Of a DNA stretch of 64,000 bases, positions 36,031 to 45,800 are shown piece by piece. This DNA comes from Planctomycetaceae bacterium (GTDB taxonomy: Bacteria > Planctomycetota > Planctomycetia > Pirellulales > UBA1268): assembly GCA_902629495.1 (NCBI GenBank), contig CACORA010000004.1, forward strand, positions 1-64,000, read 5' to 3'. The notes under the pieces were generated by a model. It saw nothing but the letters and a program-made list of their open reading frames with translations. It did not search any database and had not been told where the DNA came from. The stretch's first letter is position 1. Each line of letters starts with the position of its first letter. A program made the position numbers and the translations under genes.

Positions 36031-37785
36031 ATGTATTCCACAAAAGAGCATTCCGAGAGTGTGGTTGTCGAAGGTGCCTCTAGGGTTGGCACGTGTATTC
36101 TTATTGTGATGCTTGTATGCGGCTGTGAGTCAACAGCCAATCATGAATCAAGCACAGAAAAAAGACCTTCGACGACCCATGAAACGGAATCTCATGACAG
36201 TGAGTATTCCTTTACGAATATTGCTGAGCAACAGGACCTTCATGTTGTTTCGAAAACCGGATCAGACAAAGGGCGTTACTCAATAGTCGAATCACTCGGC
36301 TCAGGTATTGCAGTTTTAGACTATGATCAAGACGGTGATGCTGATGTTTTTGCCCTGCGTGGGGGTACATTCACACACGAAGGAAAGCCAGTTGGATTAC
36401 CTGCAGTACTGTTAGAGAATACGAACGGCACCTTTCAGGATGTCACGGAAGAGGCAGCCATTCGAGGTCCAGATTTTTACCCACATGGAATTTGTGTGTT
36501 TGATCATGAAGGTGATGGATTCCCTGACATCTTAGTTACGGGTTTTTTCGGCTGCTGGTTGTACAGCAATCAAAAGAACAAACAGTTTCGGCGCATTGAT
36601 CCTGAAACGCTTGGTATTGACCAAGAAACATTCTATAGCAGCGCTGCGTCGGGTGACTTCAATGCCGATGGAATTGCAGATCTCTTTCTCGCAACGTATG
36701 TCGATTGGAGTGCAGAGAATAACCCGCCGTGTACGGTCCAGGGACAGTTGGATATTTGCCCACCAGGTCAATTCGAGGGCCTGCCGGACCAAGTCTATCT
36801 TGGAACAAAGTCGGGCCGTTTTCGTTCCGCCAACAACAACTTTCAACCGAGTCTGACGGGAAAAGGTCTTGGTGTTATTGCGGCTGACTTTGATCTTGAT
36901 GGTGATACAGATGTGTACGTCGCAAATGACACAACGCCGAATGCCTTGTATGAAAACAATGAGAATGAAGGTTTTACAGAAGTAGGCCTTCTCAGTGGTG
37001 TGTCTATTGGACTATCGGGATTAGCGGATGGCAGCATGGGTGTTGACTCTGCAGATGTAGATATGGACGGCTTGCCCGATCTTTGGGTTGCTAATTATGA
37101 AGATGAAAGTTTTGCGCTCTATCGGAACATGCGTAAACTAATTTTCCAGAACGTTAGCCTCCCCATGAAAATTGGTCTGCTTAGGCGGAGGTATGTTGGT
37201 TTTGGAACGGCCTTTCTCGATATCAATTTTGATGGTTATGAAGATATCTTTTGTACAAATGGCCATGTGCTTCTCGCGCCAAAAGGTGCTCCTCGCCGAC
37301 AGAAGGCACTATTGCTGCACAATGAGAAAGGCAAGTATTTTGTAGATGTTGCAAGTTCCTCTGGGCGTTACTTTTCCGAGTCACATACTGGACGAGGTGC
37401 TGCTGTTGCTGACCTGGATGGTGATGGCGATCAAGATATTGTTGTGAGTCATGCCGATGAGCCAATTGCAATTCTTCTCAATGATGCTCGTCCAGAAGCT
37501 GTTATTCGCGTCAAGCTTGTCGGCTCCCAATCACACCGAGACGCTGTTGGAGCATTTGCCACATTAGAAACATCAAGGCGCAAGCTACTCAGACTCGTCA
37601 AGGGTGGAGGAAGTTATCTCTCTGCCAATGAAAAAACATTGACATTTTGTCTGGGAGAAGATGAGCATCCAAAAAGTCTTTCTGTAGCATGGCCCTCTGG
37701 ACATAAAAATGTCTATACCGTTCCAGCCGTGAAAAATTTTTTTGAAGCAAGAGAGGGACATAAAAATTTGATACGTTTACAGTAA
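36031..37785 (+). CDS. CRTAC1-type FG-GAP/ASPIC-UnbV protein
   Basis: A 584-residue protein with an N-terminal hydrophobic export segment ending in a lipobox-like LVCGC (about residues 27-32), so possibly a lipoprotein. Seven FG-GAP loops follow: DYDQDGDAD, DHEGDGFPD, DFNADGIAD, DFDLDGDTD, DVDMDGLPD, DINFDGYED, DLDGDGDQD. The C-terminal ASPIC/UnbV domain has RLVKGGGSYLSANEKTLTFCLG and VAWPSGH. Proteins of this kind are abundant in planctomycetes, with no confirmed biochemical function. It is likely co-expressed with the TPR gene 16 bases upstream. Confidence 0.88.
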   Translation: MYSTKEHSESVVVEGASRVGTCILIVMLVCGCESTANHESSTEKRPSTTHETESHDSEYSFTNIAEQQDLHVVSKTGSDKGRYSIVESLGSGIAVLDYDQDGDADVFALRGGTFTHEGKPVGLPAVLLENTNGTFQDVTEEAAIRGPDFYPHGICVFDHEGDGFPDILVTGFFGCWLYSNQKNKQFRRIDPETLGIDQETFYSSAASGDFNADGIADLFLATYVDWSAENNPPCTVQGQLDICPPGQFEGLPDQVYLGTKSGRFRSANNNFQPSLTGKGLGVIAADFDLDGDTDVYVANDTTPNALYENNENEGFTEVGLLSGVSIGLSGLADGSMGVDSADVDMDGLPDLWVANYEDESFALYRNMRKLIFQNVSLPMKIGLLRRRYVGFGTAFLDINFDGYEDIFCTNGHVLLAPKGAPRRQKALLLHNEKGKYFVDVASSSGRYFSESHTGRGAAVADLDGDGDQDIVVSHADEPIAILLNDARPEAVIRVKLVGSQSHRDAVGAFATLETSRRKLLRLVKGGGSYLSANEKTLTFCLGEDEHPKSLSVAWPSGHKNVYTVPAVKNFFEAREGHKNLIRLQ

Positions 37786-37880
37786 GCTGATAAAGCCTAC
37801 AGAAGAGATGCGTTCCAGAAGCCCTGCCATGTTGTAACGCATTGCTGAGTGGTATAGTTCTGTGACTAGGAGAAAACAGC

Positions 37881-38945
37881 ATGCCAATCACGCGACGTGG
37901 ATTCATCGCCTCGAGTCTTGTTTTTGCCAATAGCACGTTATCGGTGTCAGCATCACAAGAACAGACAATCAAGTTGGGGTTTGACAACTTTGCCGTTCGG
38001 GCAATGCAGTGGAATGCCCGACAGCTCGTGGATCATGCCGTCACATTAGGGTGTGATTCTGTTTTCATTACAGACTTTGGTCCCTTTGAAGGGCGATATG
38101 ACGATGCCTCACTGAGGGAAATTCGTCGCTATGGATTGGATAACGGGGTTGATATTGTGCTCGGATCCTGGAGCATTTGCCCAACATCAAAAACATTCAA
38201 AGCGGATTGGGGAACCGCTTACGAACATCTCACATTGGGTATTCGAATGGCAAAGGCTTTAGGGTCTCCAGCCTTTCGGGTGATTTTGGGCAATCGCTCT
38301 GATCGTCTTACAGAGGGAGGCATTGAAGCGAGAATTGCAGATACGGTCAAGGTTTTGAAACAAGCACGAAATCAAGCAATTGACGCTGGAGTCAAAATCG
38401 CTGTCGAGAATCATGCCGGTGATATGCAGTCACGAGAGCTCAAACAACTGGTAGAAGAGGCAGGGACTGATTTCGTAGGCGTCAACTTTGATTCTGGAAA
38501 CGCTTGTTGGACACTCGAGGATCCAGTACAGGCACTTTTGAATCTTGCGCCGTATGTACTCACAACAAGTCTTCGTGACACGATGCTTTGGGAGTCAGAA
38601 GGTGGTATTAAAGCACAGTGGACGGCAATGGGAGAAGGGTGCGTCGACTTCAAGAGGTTCTTTCAGATCTTTAGAAAAGAGTGCCCTGACGTAACTGTTC
38701 ATATTGAAACCATTTCAGGTTTCCCAAAGACATTTTCAATTTATGAAAAGGAATTCTGGAATCCATTTCCAAACGCGTTGGCAGAGGATTTTTCTGCATT
38801 TCTCGCACTGGCAAAAAAAGGAAATCCGATACCTGCCTTTCAGCCAACTGGATCAGACAAGCTAGAGGCACAAAGGAACTATCAGATGTCGGAGATCGAG
38901 CGAAGTATCCGTTACTGCAAAGATGTTTTGGAACTCGGATCCTGA
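37881..38945 (+). CDS. Tat-exported sugar phosphate isomerase/epimerase-like TIM barrel
   Basis: A 354-residue protein beginning with a Tat-type signal (TRRGFIASSLVFANSTLSVSA) and a strong ribosome binding site (AGGAG, eight bases upstream). The body is a xylose-isomerase-like (AP endonuclease 2) TIM barrel. Metal-site motifs are VKIAVENHAGDMQSREL (Glu, His), VGVNFDSGNACWTLEDP (Asp) and VHIETISGFP (Glu). Planctomycete homologues are exported and expected to act on sugars or inositols in the periplasm; the substrate is not known. Its 3' end overlaps the convergent PVC-type gene by 34 bases. Confidence 0.87.
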   Translation: MPITRRGFIASSLVFANSTLSVSASQEQTIKLGFDNFAVRAMQWNARQLVDHAVTLGCDSVFITDFGPFEGRYDDASLREIRRYGLDNGVDIVLGSWSICPTSKTFKADWGTAYEHLTLGIRMAKALGSPAFRVILGNRSDRLTEGGIEARIADTVKVLKQARNQAIDAGVKIAVENHAGDMQSRELKQLVEEAGTDFVGVNFDSGNACWTLEDPVQALLNLAPYVLTTSLRDTMLWESEGGIKAQWTAMGEGCVDFKRFFQIFRKECPDVTVHIETISGFPKTFSIYEKEFWNPFPNALAEDFSAFLALAKKGNPIPAFQPTGSDKLEAQRNYQMSEIERSIRYCKDVLELGS

Positions 38946-41900
38946 TTTGATGTGTGTGATGGAGCATGCATAACAGAATCAGGAAGAGCGTCCCCGGCTT
39001 CAACAAATGACAGGAGATCGTTGATCTCATCTCGTGTGAGTACGTTAAGCAAACCTGCCGGCATCGATGAGATCTGAGAAGGAAACTGCTCATCAATCTC
39101 TGTCTTCTTAATGACCGATACCTGATCTGGTGCGAGGAGATTGGTCGCAAGACGAATGGACGTTGGCGTCTCTTCGAGAATCATCCCTGAGATAACTTTT
39201 CCATTCTTGAGGACAAATTGTATGGTTTGATAGTTCTTATGAATATCTTTTGACGGCTCAAGGATATGCTGAAGGAGTTCTCGTCCACGAAGTTTCTTGA
39301 TACTTCCAATAAGGTTTGGGCCAAGATTGACACCATGGCCGGCAGCAACATGACACTGTGAACATTGTGCTTTCACGAATGCGTGCATGCCACGAATCAA
39401 TGTGTTTTCCGTGGTCGAAGTCTGTACAGTTGGAAAGTCATCAAGTGTCCACTTCTTCACAATCGTCGGTCGACAGGCTGCCAAAAGTTCCTCAACCTCA
39501 GCAGCATCTTTTGCAACCACCATCTGCCCATTCATAACGATCCAATGACCAGGGAAGGTGCATACGTATGGGTAGACACCAGGTTTTGTTGGTGCGTTGA
39601 AGCGAAGCACGTGAACAAGTGCTTTCCGCGTTGGACCGATCATAGGTGTTGCAGAAAGTATGAGATCTTTCTTTGACTCCGGAATAAAATCACTCGAGGC
39701 ATTTTTTGGGTCTTTGGCCATGTCATTTGCAGCAATGCCAACTTCTGCCAAGGCTCCCGGCTTCACGATCACAAGGTTATGGTCAGTGGCATCTGGATTG
39801 GTGAAGACAATTTTTACCGGCTGGTCTGGGAGGACAGCAAACTGCTTGAGCGTAAAGAGCATGCGCTCTGGTTCACAGGAAATCTGAAAATCAACGAGAC
39901 CGGGCTGTTGATCAAATGATTTTTCCTTGCCATTTGGCTTCGGTTCTCGTATCTCCTGCTTGCGTTTTGTGCGTTTGAGAAGTGCTGGAATCAAAGAGGC
40001 AGTATCGTTTTCCCAATGACGTCGGAGGGTGTGAGATTCAAGTGCACAGATGGCAGCATATTCGAGATGACCGGCCATGGGGCGACGACAGACTTCAAGG
40101 ACGGCATCAAGTGCAGTGCGTGTTCCCACCCAACTCGCTGACATGGCTGCCTCCATGCGAACAATGCCAGAGGCGTCTTGCGCAGCTTGCATGAGCAGTT
40201 CGTCACAATCTGGGAAGGACGTATGCCAGAACTGAAGCTGTCGAATAGCCGCAGCCCGTGCATGATGATCTGCGCAGGCGAAAAGGTCTAATACGAGATC
40301 AGTGCGGATGGAACCAAGTGTTGAAAAAGCCCACATGGCCTCAGTTTTATTCCGCACATAATCTGAGTCATTTCTGTCGAGGCGATTCAACCATGATTCA
40401 ACAGCACGAACGGCTTGCGTTCGGTCTCGAACTGTGAGTTCACGCGTTGCAAGGTATCGAACACGGAATTCTTGATGCCCCAACAGTGACGCTAACTCGT
40501 CTTCTGTTGCTGACGCAATCGCAGGAAGTTTCGAAGGCTTTTGACCTTTACCAATAATGCGCCAGATGCGTCCTGACTCACGGTCACGTCGGCTGTCTCG
40601 GAGGGAGTACTGAGCATGTCCTTTGACCGGGTTGTACCAATCTACCACGAAGAGGTCACCACGTGGACCAAAATGACAGTCAACAGGAATGAAACTCAGA
40701 TTGGTGGAAAAAATGAGATCACTGACATACTGTTCCTTGTATCCGAAATCATTTTCAATCCAATTATGGATTTCAATTCTATTCGTAGGCTTATAGCGTG
40801 CCTTAATGAATCCTCCCTGGAGTTCTTGCGGAAATCCTGGTGCATCAACAAAGGCTTGGCCACAAGTGCCAGAGTAGGCTTGTAGTCCTTGGGGTTTGGC
40901 GTGTTGTTGTGGGTAGGGAGGATCAAGCGAATGAAAAGCCTCTGCAAATATAGGATGACTGGCTACGTGATTCCCCCATGGATCAAATGTCACTCCCCAT
41001 GGATTCGTACTGTGATAGGTTCCAAAGCTTGTGAGCGCGAAGGAATGCGGATCGTAACGAAACCATCCGCTATTTTGTTGACGAACAGGACCATAGGGTG
41101 TTTCAACCTGTGAATGGTGAAAAATACTTTCTCGAAAAATAAGACCTCCATCAGGAGACCAGATAAAGTCATGCAGTGAATGATGAGAATCTTCTGTTCC
41201 AAAACCTGAGAGAATAACATCATGAATATCTGCTTTGTCATCACCATCTGTATCTTTGAGGAAAGTGAGATAAGGCTGTTCAGAGACATAGACACCCCCA
41301 TCACCAAATTCGAAAGAAAGAGGTAGATGGAGGTCATCGGCAAAGATCTTGGATGTATCCGCCTGACCATCCCCGTCAACATCCTCAAGTATGACAAGCC
41401 TGTCTCGAGAGGCCATTCCTGGATAAACATGAGGATACGCTTGTGATGTACTCACCCACATTCGGCCACGAGCATCCCAGCGACACTGAATCGGATTTGC
41501 AATCTCTGGAAATTGTTCCTCCCCTGCAAAAAGGTTCACTTCAAATCGAGGATCCACTTGAAACGCTTTTTTTTCCTCTTCAGCTGGGAGCCACGTATTC
41601 GCTCCTCTGGACTCATCCACGGTTGGCATGTCCGGAAGGTTTGAATCATCAATGTCTGCGGGAACTGGACGACCGTGTGCAATATCCCATATCCGACGAT
41701 CACGATTGGCGCACATAATGTCAAAACTGTGAAGCGCTGGAAGAAAGTCGAGATAACCATATCGTCCATTACGTCCACCCGTGTAATAGAACGTGTTGAG
41801 TGGCCGATATCGACGAAAGAATTGAAGGTCGAGATCAATAGTCGCAAGCCGTAGTCGCTCCTCAACAACAGGAGGGGGTGACTGAAAACAGGCACGGAAG

Positions 41901-42661
41901 AAGGAGTCTGCAAAGAGGTCATAGCCTTCTTTATTGAGATGACAACCATTGATTGTGAGGTCAGTTGCTGGATTGTCGAGGTGCTGAAGCATTGGCCTGA
42001 AGACATCAACGAAACCTACACCCTGTTTTTCTGCAACGGTGTGCATTGCATCGGTATACATCTTGATGCGTGAGTTGTTTTGATCAGCTGCAGCGACACC
42101 ATGTACGTTTTCATTTGGAATGGGTGAGACGAGCACAACACGAGGAGCGGCCGTTCCATTAAATGCTTTGGACTGCAACGTTTCCAAAAAGGTGGTGAGT
42201 TTTTCCTGAAATGCATCCAGTCCAGATTCACCGGCGAAGGATTCGTTGAATCCATATGCAGCTATGATGACATCTGCTTCTAAGAAGGTGAGGTGCTGGT
42301 CAATATCTCCAAAGTTGTCTGGACGCGGTGCGAGATCGATTTCATCCGCTGACCATGCTAAATTGCGAATGACAAGTTCATTGTCAGGAAAGGCTGCGTG
42401 CAGTGTAGCCGTAAGTTGACCAAAGAGTTGGGCTCGTTCAAAAAGCGTGTTTCCAATGAAACAAATATGATCACCGCGTTGAATCGAAAGTGGGAGTGCA
42501 GTGGTCTGCCGTGGACAGTTGGCGGCCCGTGGTGACGTTTTGGCAAAAATCCCCACGTCATTGAATTCTTTTTCAGCTGCAACACCAAGCCGTTGGGTGA
42601 GTACAGTCAAAATAAGAATCATGCAATAACGAAGCGGTTTTTTTTGGAGAGATAAAAACAT
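38912..42661 (-). CDS. PVC-type fusion: SGNH-like, dehydrogenase propeller, cupredoxin, cytochrome c
   Basis: A 1249-residue exported protein with a signal peptide (YCMILILTVLTQRLGVAA). Domains run SGNH-hydrolase-like (about 45-270; GNTLFER, AYGFNES, NGCHLNKEGY); a PVC membrane-bound dehydrogenase-type six-bladed propeller (about 340-700; GDGGVYVSEQPYLTFLKDTDGD); a HEAT-like helical region (about 740-900); a blue-copper cupredoxin (about 930-1065; His in ATDHNLVIV and CTFPGH with a following Met); and a C-terminal cytochrome c with CSQCH (near 1100) and NLGPNLIGS. The SGNH block I Ser reads Thr and the block V Asp reads Asn, so esterase activity is doubtful. A periplasmic electron-transfer role in sugar oxidation is inferred. 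Confidence 0.9.
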   Translation of the reverse strand: MFLSLQKKPLRYCMILILTVLTQRLGVAAEKEFNDVGIFAKTSPRAANCPRQTTALPLSIQRGDHICFIGNTLFERAQLFGQLTATLHAAFPDNELVIRNLAWSADEIDLAPRPDNFGDIDQHLTFLEADVIIAAYGFNESFAGESGLDAFQEKLTTFLETLQSKAFNGTAAPRVVLVSPIPNENVHGVAAADQNNSRIKMYTDAMHTVAEKQGVGFVDVFRPMLQHLDNPATDLTINGCHLNKEGYDLFADSFFRACFQSPPPVVEERLRLATIDLDLQFFRRYRPLNTFYYTGGRNGRYGYLDFLPALHSFDIMCANRDRRIWDIAHGRPVPADIDDSNLPDMPTVDESRGANTWLPAEEEKKAFQVDPRFEVNLFAGEEQFPEIANPIQCRWDARGRMWVSTSQAYPHVYPGMASRDRLVILEDVDGDGQADTSKIFADDLHLPLSFEFGDGGVYVSEQPYLTFLKDTDGDDKADIHDVILSGFGTEDSHHSLHDFIWSPDGGLIFRESIFHHSQVETPYGPVRQQNSGWFRYDPHSFALTSFGTYHSTNPWGVTFDPWGNHVASHPIFAEAFHSLDPPYPQQHAKPQGLQAYSGTCGQAFVDAPGFPQELQGGFIKARYKPTNRIEIHNWIENDFGYKEQYVSDLIFSTNLSFIPVDCHFGPRGDLFVVDWYNPVKGHAQYSLRDSRRDRESGRIWRIIGKGQKPSKLPAIASATEDELASLLGHQEFRVRYLATRELTVRDRTQAVRAVESWLNRLDRNDSDYVRNKTEAMWAFSTLGSIRTDLVLDLFACADHHARAAAIRQLQFWHTSFPDCDELLMQAAQDASGIVRMEAAMSASWVGTRTALDAVLEVCRRPMAGHLEYAAICALESHTLRRHWENDTASLIPALLKRTKRKQEIREPKPNGKEKSFDQQPGLVDFQISCEPERMLFTLKQFAVLPDQPVKIVFTNPDATDHNLVIVKPGALAEVGIAANDMAKDPKNASSDFIPESKKDLILSATPMIGPTRKALVHVLRFNAPTKPGVYPYVCTFPGHWIVMNGQMVVAKDAAEVEELLAACRPTIVKKWTLDDFPTVQTSTTENTLIRGMHAFVKAQCSQCHVAAGHGVNLGPNLIGSIKKLRGRELLQHILEPSKDIHKNYQTIQFVLKNGKVISGMILEETPTSIRLATNLLAPDQVSVIKKTEIDEQFPSQISSMPAGLLNVLTRDEINDLLSFVEAGDALPDSVMHAPSHTSNQDPSSKTSLQ

Positions 42662-42837
42662 AATTTTGAGGCCCTGTTACAGTACTCGCTGGATCGTCTG
42701 GCATTTACCTAGGTTATCGCTGTTGTATCTACGAGGCATACATTAGAAGGCTAGCGAATGATATCCTGACAGTTCGATTTTCTTGCATCACATATTCGTA
42801 TCGTGAGAGAGAGATTTTTGAAGAAGTGGTTTGAGTG

Positions 42838-45800
42838 ATGAAAGATTCTAAAAGTGATCAACGCTTGCGAGTGATTGTACCAATAATAGCTAACGTTGGA
42901 TTACTCAGTATTTTTCTGCTTTTTTTGGCCGTGTATTTTCTGAACACGAGGTCCAGCGTAGAAGACGTACCAGAAACACGACAAGAAGCCATCGCACTGA
43001 TTAAGGAAGCAAATAGGGCTGTCGGGCTTTTAGAGAACCATTCGTTGGATCAAGCGGTTCCACTGTTGGAACAAATTGCAGAGTCGTTGCCAAAGAATGT
43101 GTTCACGAGGCAGAACCTTGCGGTGGCAGCCGTACTGGCGTTCTTTGATGAACCAACTGATAGTGTGCGTCTGGATCATGCGAAGCAAAGAATACGTGAA
43201 TTGGGCCAAACGAATGTTGAGGGGCGAGTAGAGAATTGGTTGTGGGCAATCATTTCTATGCTTGCTCAGGACAGCACGAAAGCCAAGCAGATGTTTTTGA
43301 GCATCATTCAAGAACAACCGGAGCAGGCAGCTGGATGGTACGGATTATGGCGGGCTCAGGAGATGGGCGAACATCAGTTGTTAGAAAAGCTAGAGACGTT
43401 GGATCAAGCAATCCAAATCGCACCATCAAATATCTGGCTTCATATTGAATGGATGCGGGTGATCGCAAAGGATCCAGAATACTATGCAGATCATATCGAG
43501 TTGCCAGAGCAGATTGAATCATGTTGGCATGCCATCGCACCCTATTCAAAAACAATCAAGACCTTCACCAAAATCGATCTTCGTGTATTTCTCAGCGAGT
43601 CTATTCAAGCAGCAGAAGAAGGACAGTGGTCACGAGTATCTGCTCGCCTTTTTGGAATCGCAAATGTACTCACCCCCCAAAGTGAGTTGGATCGTCGAAG
43701 AGTGAGCCCTCATCCATTGGAGTTTGTATGTGAACCATTTGGTGAATCGATGCTGAAACAGTATGGGCTGAGTGAGTCTATTGATCATGCAGCAATTGCT
43801 GTTCAGTTTGACTTCAATGAAGAACTATCGATCAATGATATTGGAGACTCGAAAACATGTCTTCTCGAAGATATGAATCTTGATGGTTCTCTTGATCTGA
43901 TTACTGTGTTTGATTCAAAGTTAGTGGTGTGGAGTCAGCACAATGAAGGTTGGCAGATGCTCTGTGAGTCTGTCCTGCCAGAGGGAACGGTTGGTGCGAT
44001 TGCAGTGGATCTGGACCTTGATTTTGATGAGGCAAGGCGCGCCGTACAGTCAGTATTTCCTTCACCAAGAGAAGAAGAGCAACAACAATCTCTCTCGCAG
44101 AATGTGAGCAAAAACTGCCCGGCAGCGGATCTCGATCTGGTCGTTTTTGGTGCTTCTGGAATTACATGTCTTGAAAATATCTACCACGAGGGTGAGGGGC
44201 GTGTCCTTCAGCCGTTTGACTTTCCTGTGCCTGAGCAAGACGCTGTCACATCCGTTTGTCCAGTTGATCTTGATGCCGATGGATTCATCGATCTGGTAAT
44301 CGGCACACAAGATGAATTACAGGTTTTTACAAGTCTGGGGAGTGCAGGCTTTCGCAGGGAAGCATTCAAAGGCAGTACGCGCAGACTTGGTTCGTTGCAA
44401 GAAATTGAATCAGTTGATTTTGACCATGATGTGGATATCGATCTTATAGTGCTCGGAAAAAATGCAGTTGGTTGGTTCGAAAATTTACGTCATGGCCAGT
44501 TTCGCTTTCATAGTCTTTCACCAGTTGCTGGTGAAGCGGGTTCTGTTGAAGTGATAGATGTAAATATGGATTTTGACTGGGACGTTGTCGTTGGAGGAAC
44601 GACAGGTCTGAGCTGCTTTCTTTCTCAGGGATCTCAGGAAACACCCATGAGTGCCCGAAAGATGATCAGCATCAATGAGGAACCTGTTTTAGATCTTGGA
44701 AGTTTTGACTATGACAATGATGGAATCATTGATTTGCTTATCAGACATCCAGACTCAGTGACGACAGCAAGGGGTCTTTCAAATGGTGGATTTCATTTCA
44801 CAAATGAATCTGCAAATGACTTACTCAGCAGTGTTTGGCCGAACGAGTCCATGAAAACATTCGATGTAGGCGATCTCGATCGTGATGGAGATATTGATAT
44901 CATGGCGCTGGGTGGTGCAGGCATTGCCATGTTCAGGAATCAGGGCGGCAATACGAATCATTGGATTGATATTGCGTTGGAGGCCCAGCAAGTTAAGGGA
45001 GAAGGTTTTGCACCAAGTGGCCGGGTCAATGCGAATGGACTCGGTAGTCGAGTTGAAATTCGTGCAGGTGACTTGAGCCAACTATATAACGTGCAAAGGC
45101 GAGTCACACATCTTGGTCTTGGACATCGAGAGACTGCTGATGTCGTTCGTGTCGTTTGGCTGAATGGTGTACCACAAAACATCGTTTCTCCACCTGTTGA
45201 TATTGTTGTGTGTGAACAGCAGGTTCTTCTTGGATCTTGTCCATACCTGTATGTATGGAATGGATCTCACAATGTTTTTGTTACAGACCTTCTGTGGGCG
45301 GCTCCCATAGGACTACAGTATCGAGAAAATGAGCTTATGCCATTTAGATCATGGGAGCATCTCAAAATATCAGGATCGAAACTCGCTCCACTTAACGATG
45401 CGTATGTGCTTCAAGTTACTGAAGAACTGTGGGAGGCAGCGTATTTTGATTCTGTGAAACTCACAGCCGTTGACCATCCTCATGGAGTAGAAATTTTCTC
45501 AAATGAGAAAGTCGGTCCAGCAGCGATTGCTGCTTTTGGCATTCATACTGTTCGTTCCCCGGTCTGGCCTGTTGCAGCAAAGGATGATCGTGGCCATGAT
45601 ATTTTGAACGAACTTCTTCAACAGGATGAAAAATATCCCCCGAATCGAGAACGCCAACGGCGGCAGGGGCTGCTTGAGCTACATGCAGTCGAGCTTGATT
45701 TGGGGTCAGTCGTATTTGAGCCGAAAGACAGCATAAAACTGTTTTTGACTGGTTGGACTTTTCCGACAACAGTGGGCATCAATCTTGCACTTGATCGTGA

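Noticed and set aside
42660..42834. tRNA-like T-loop text (GTTCGATTTTC) between divergent genes
   Set aside because: No matching acceptor, D or anticodon stems could be built around it.
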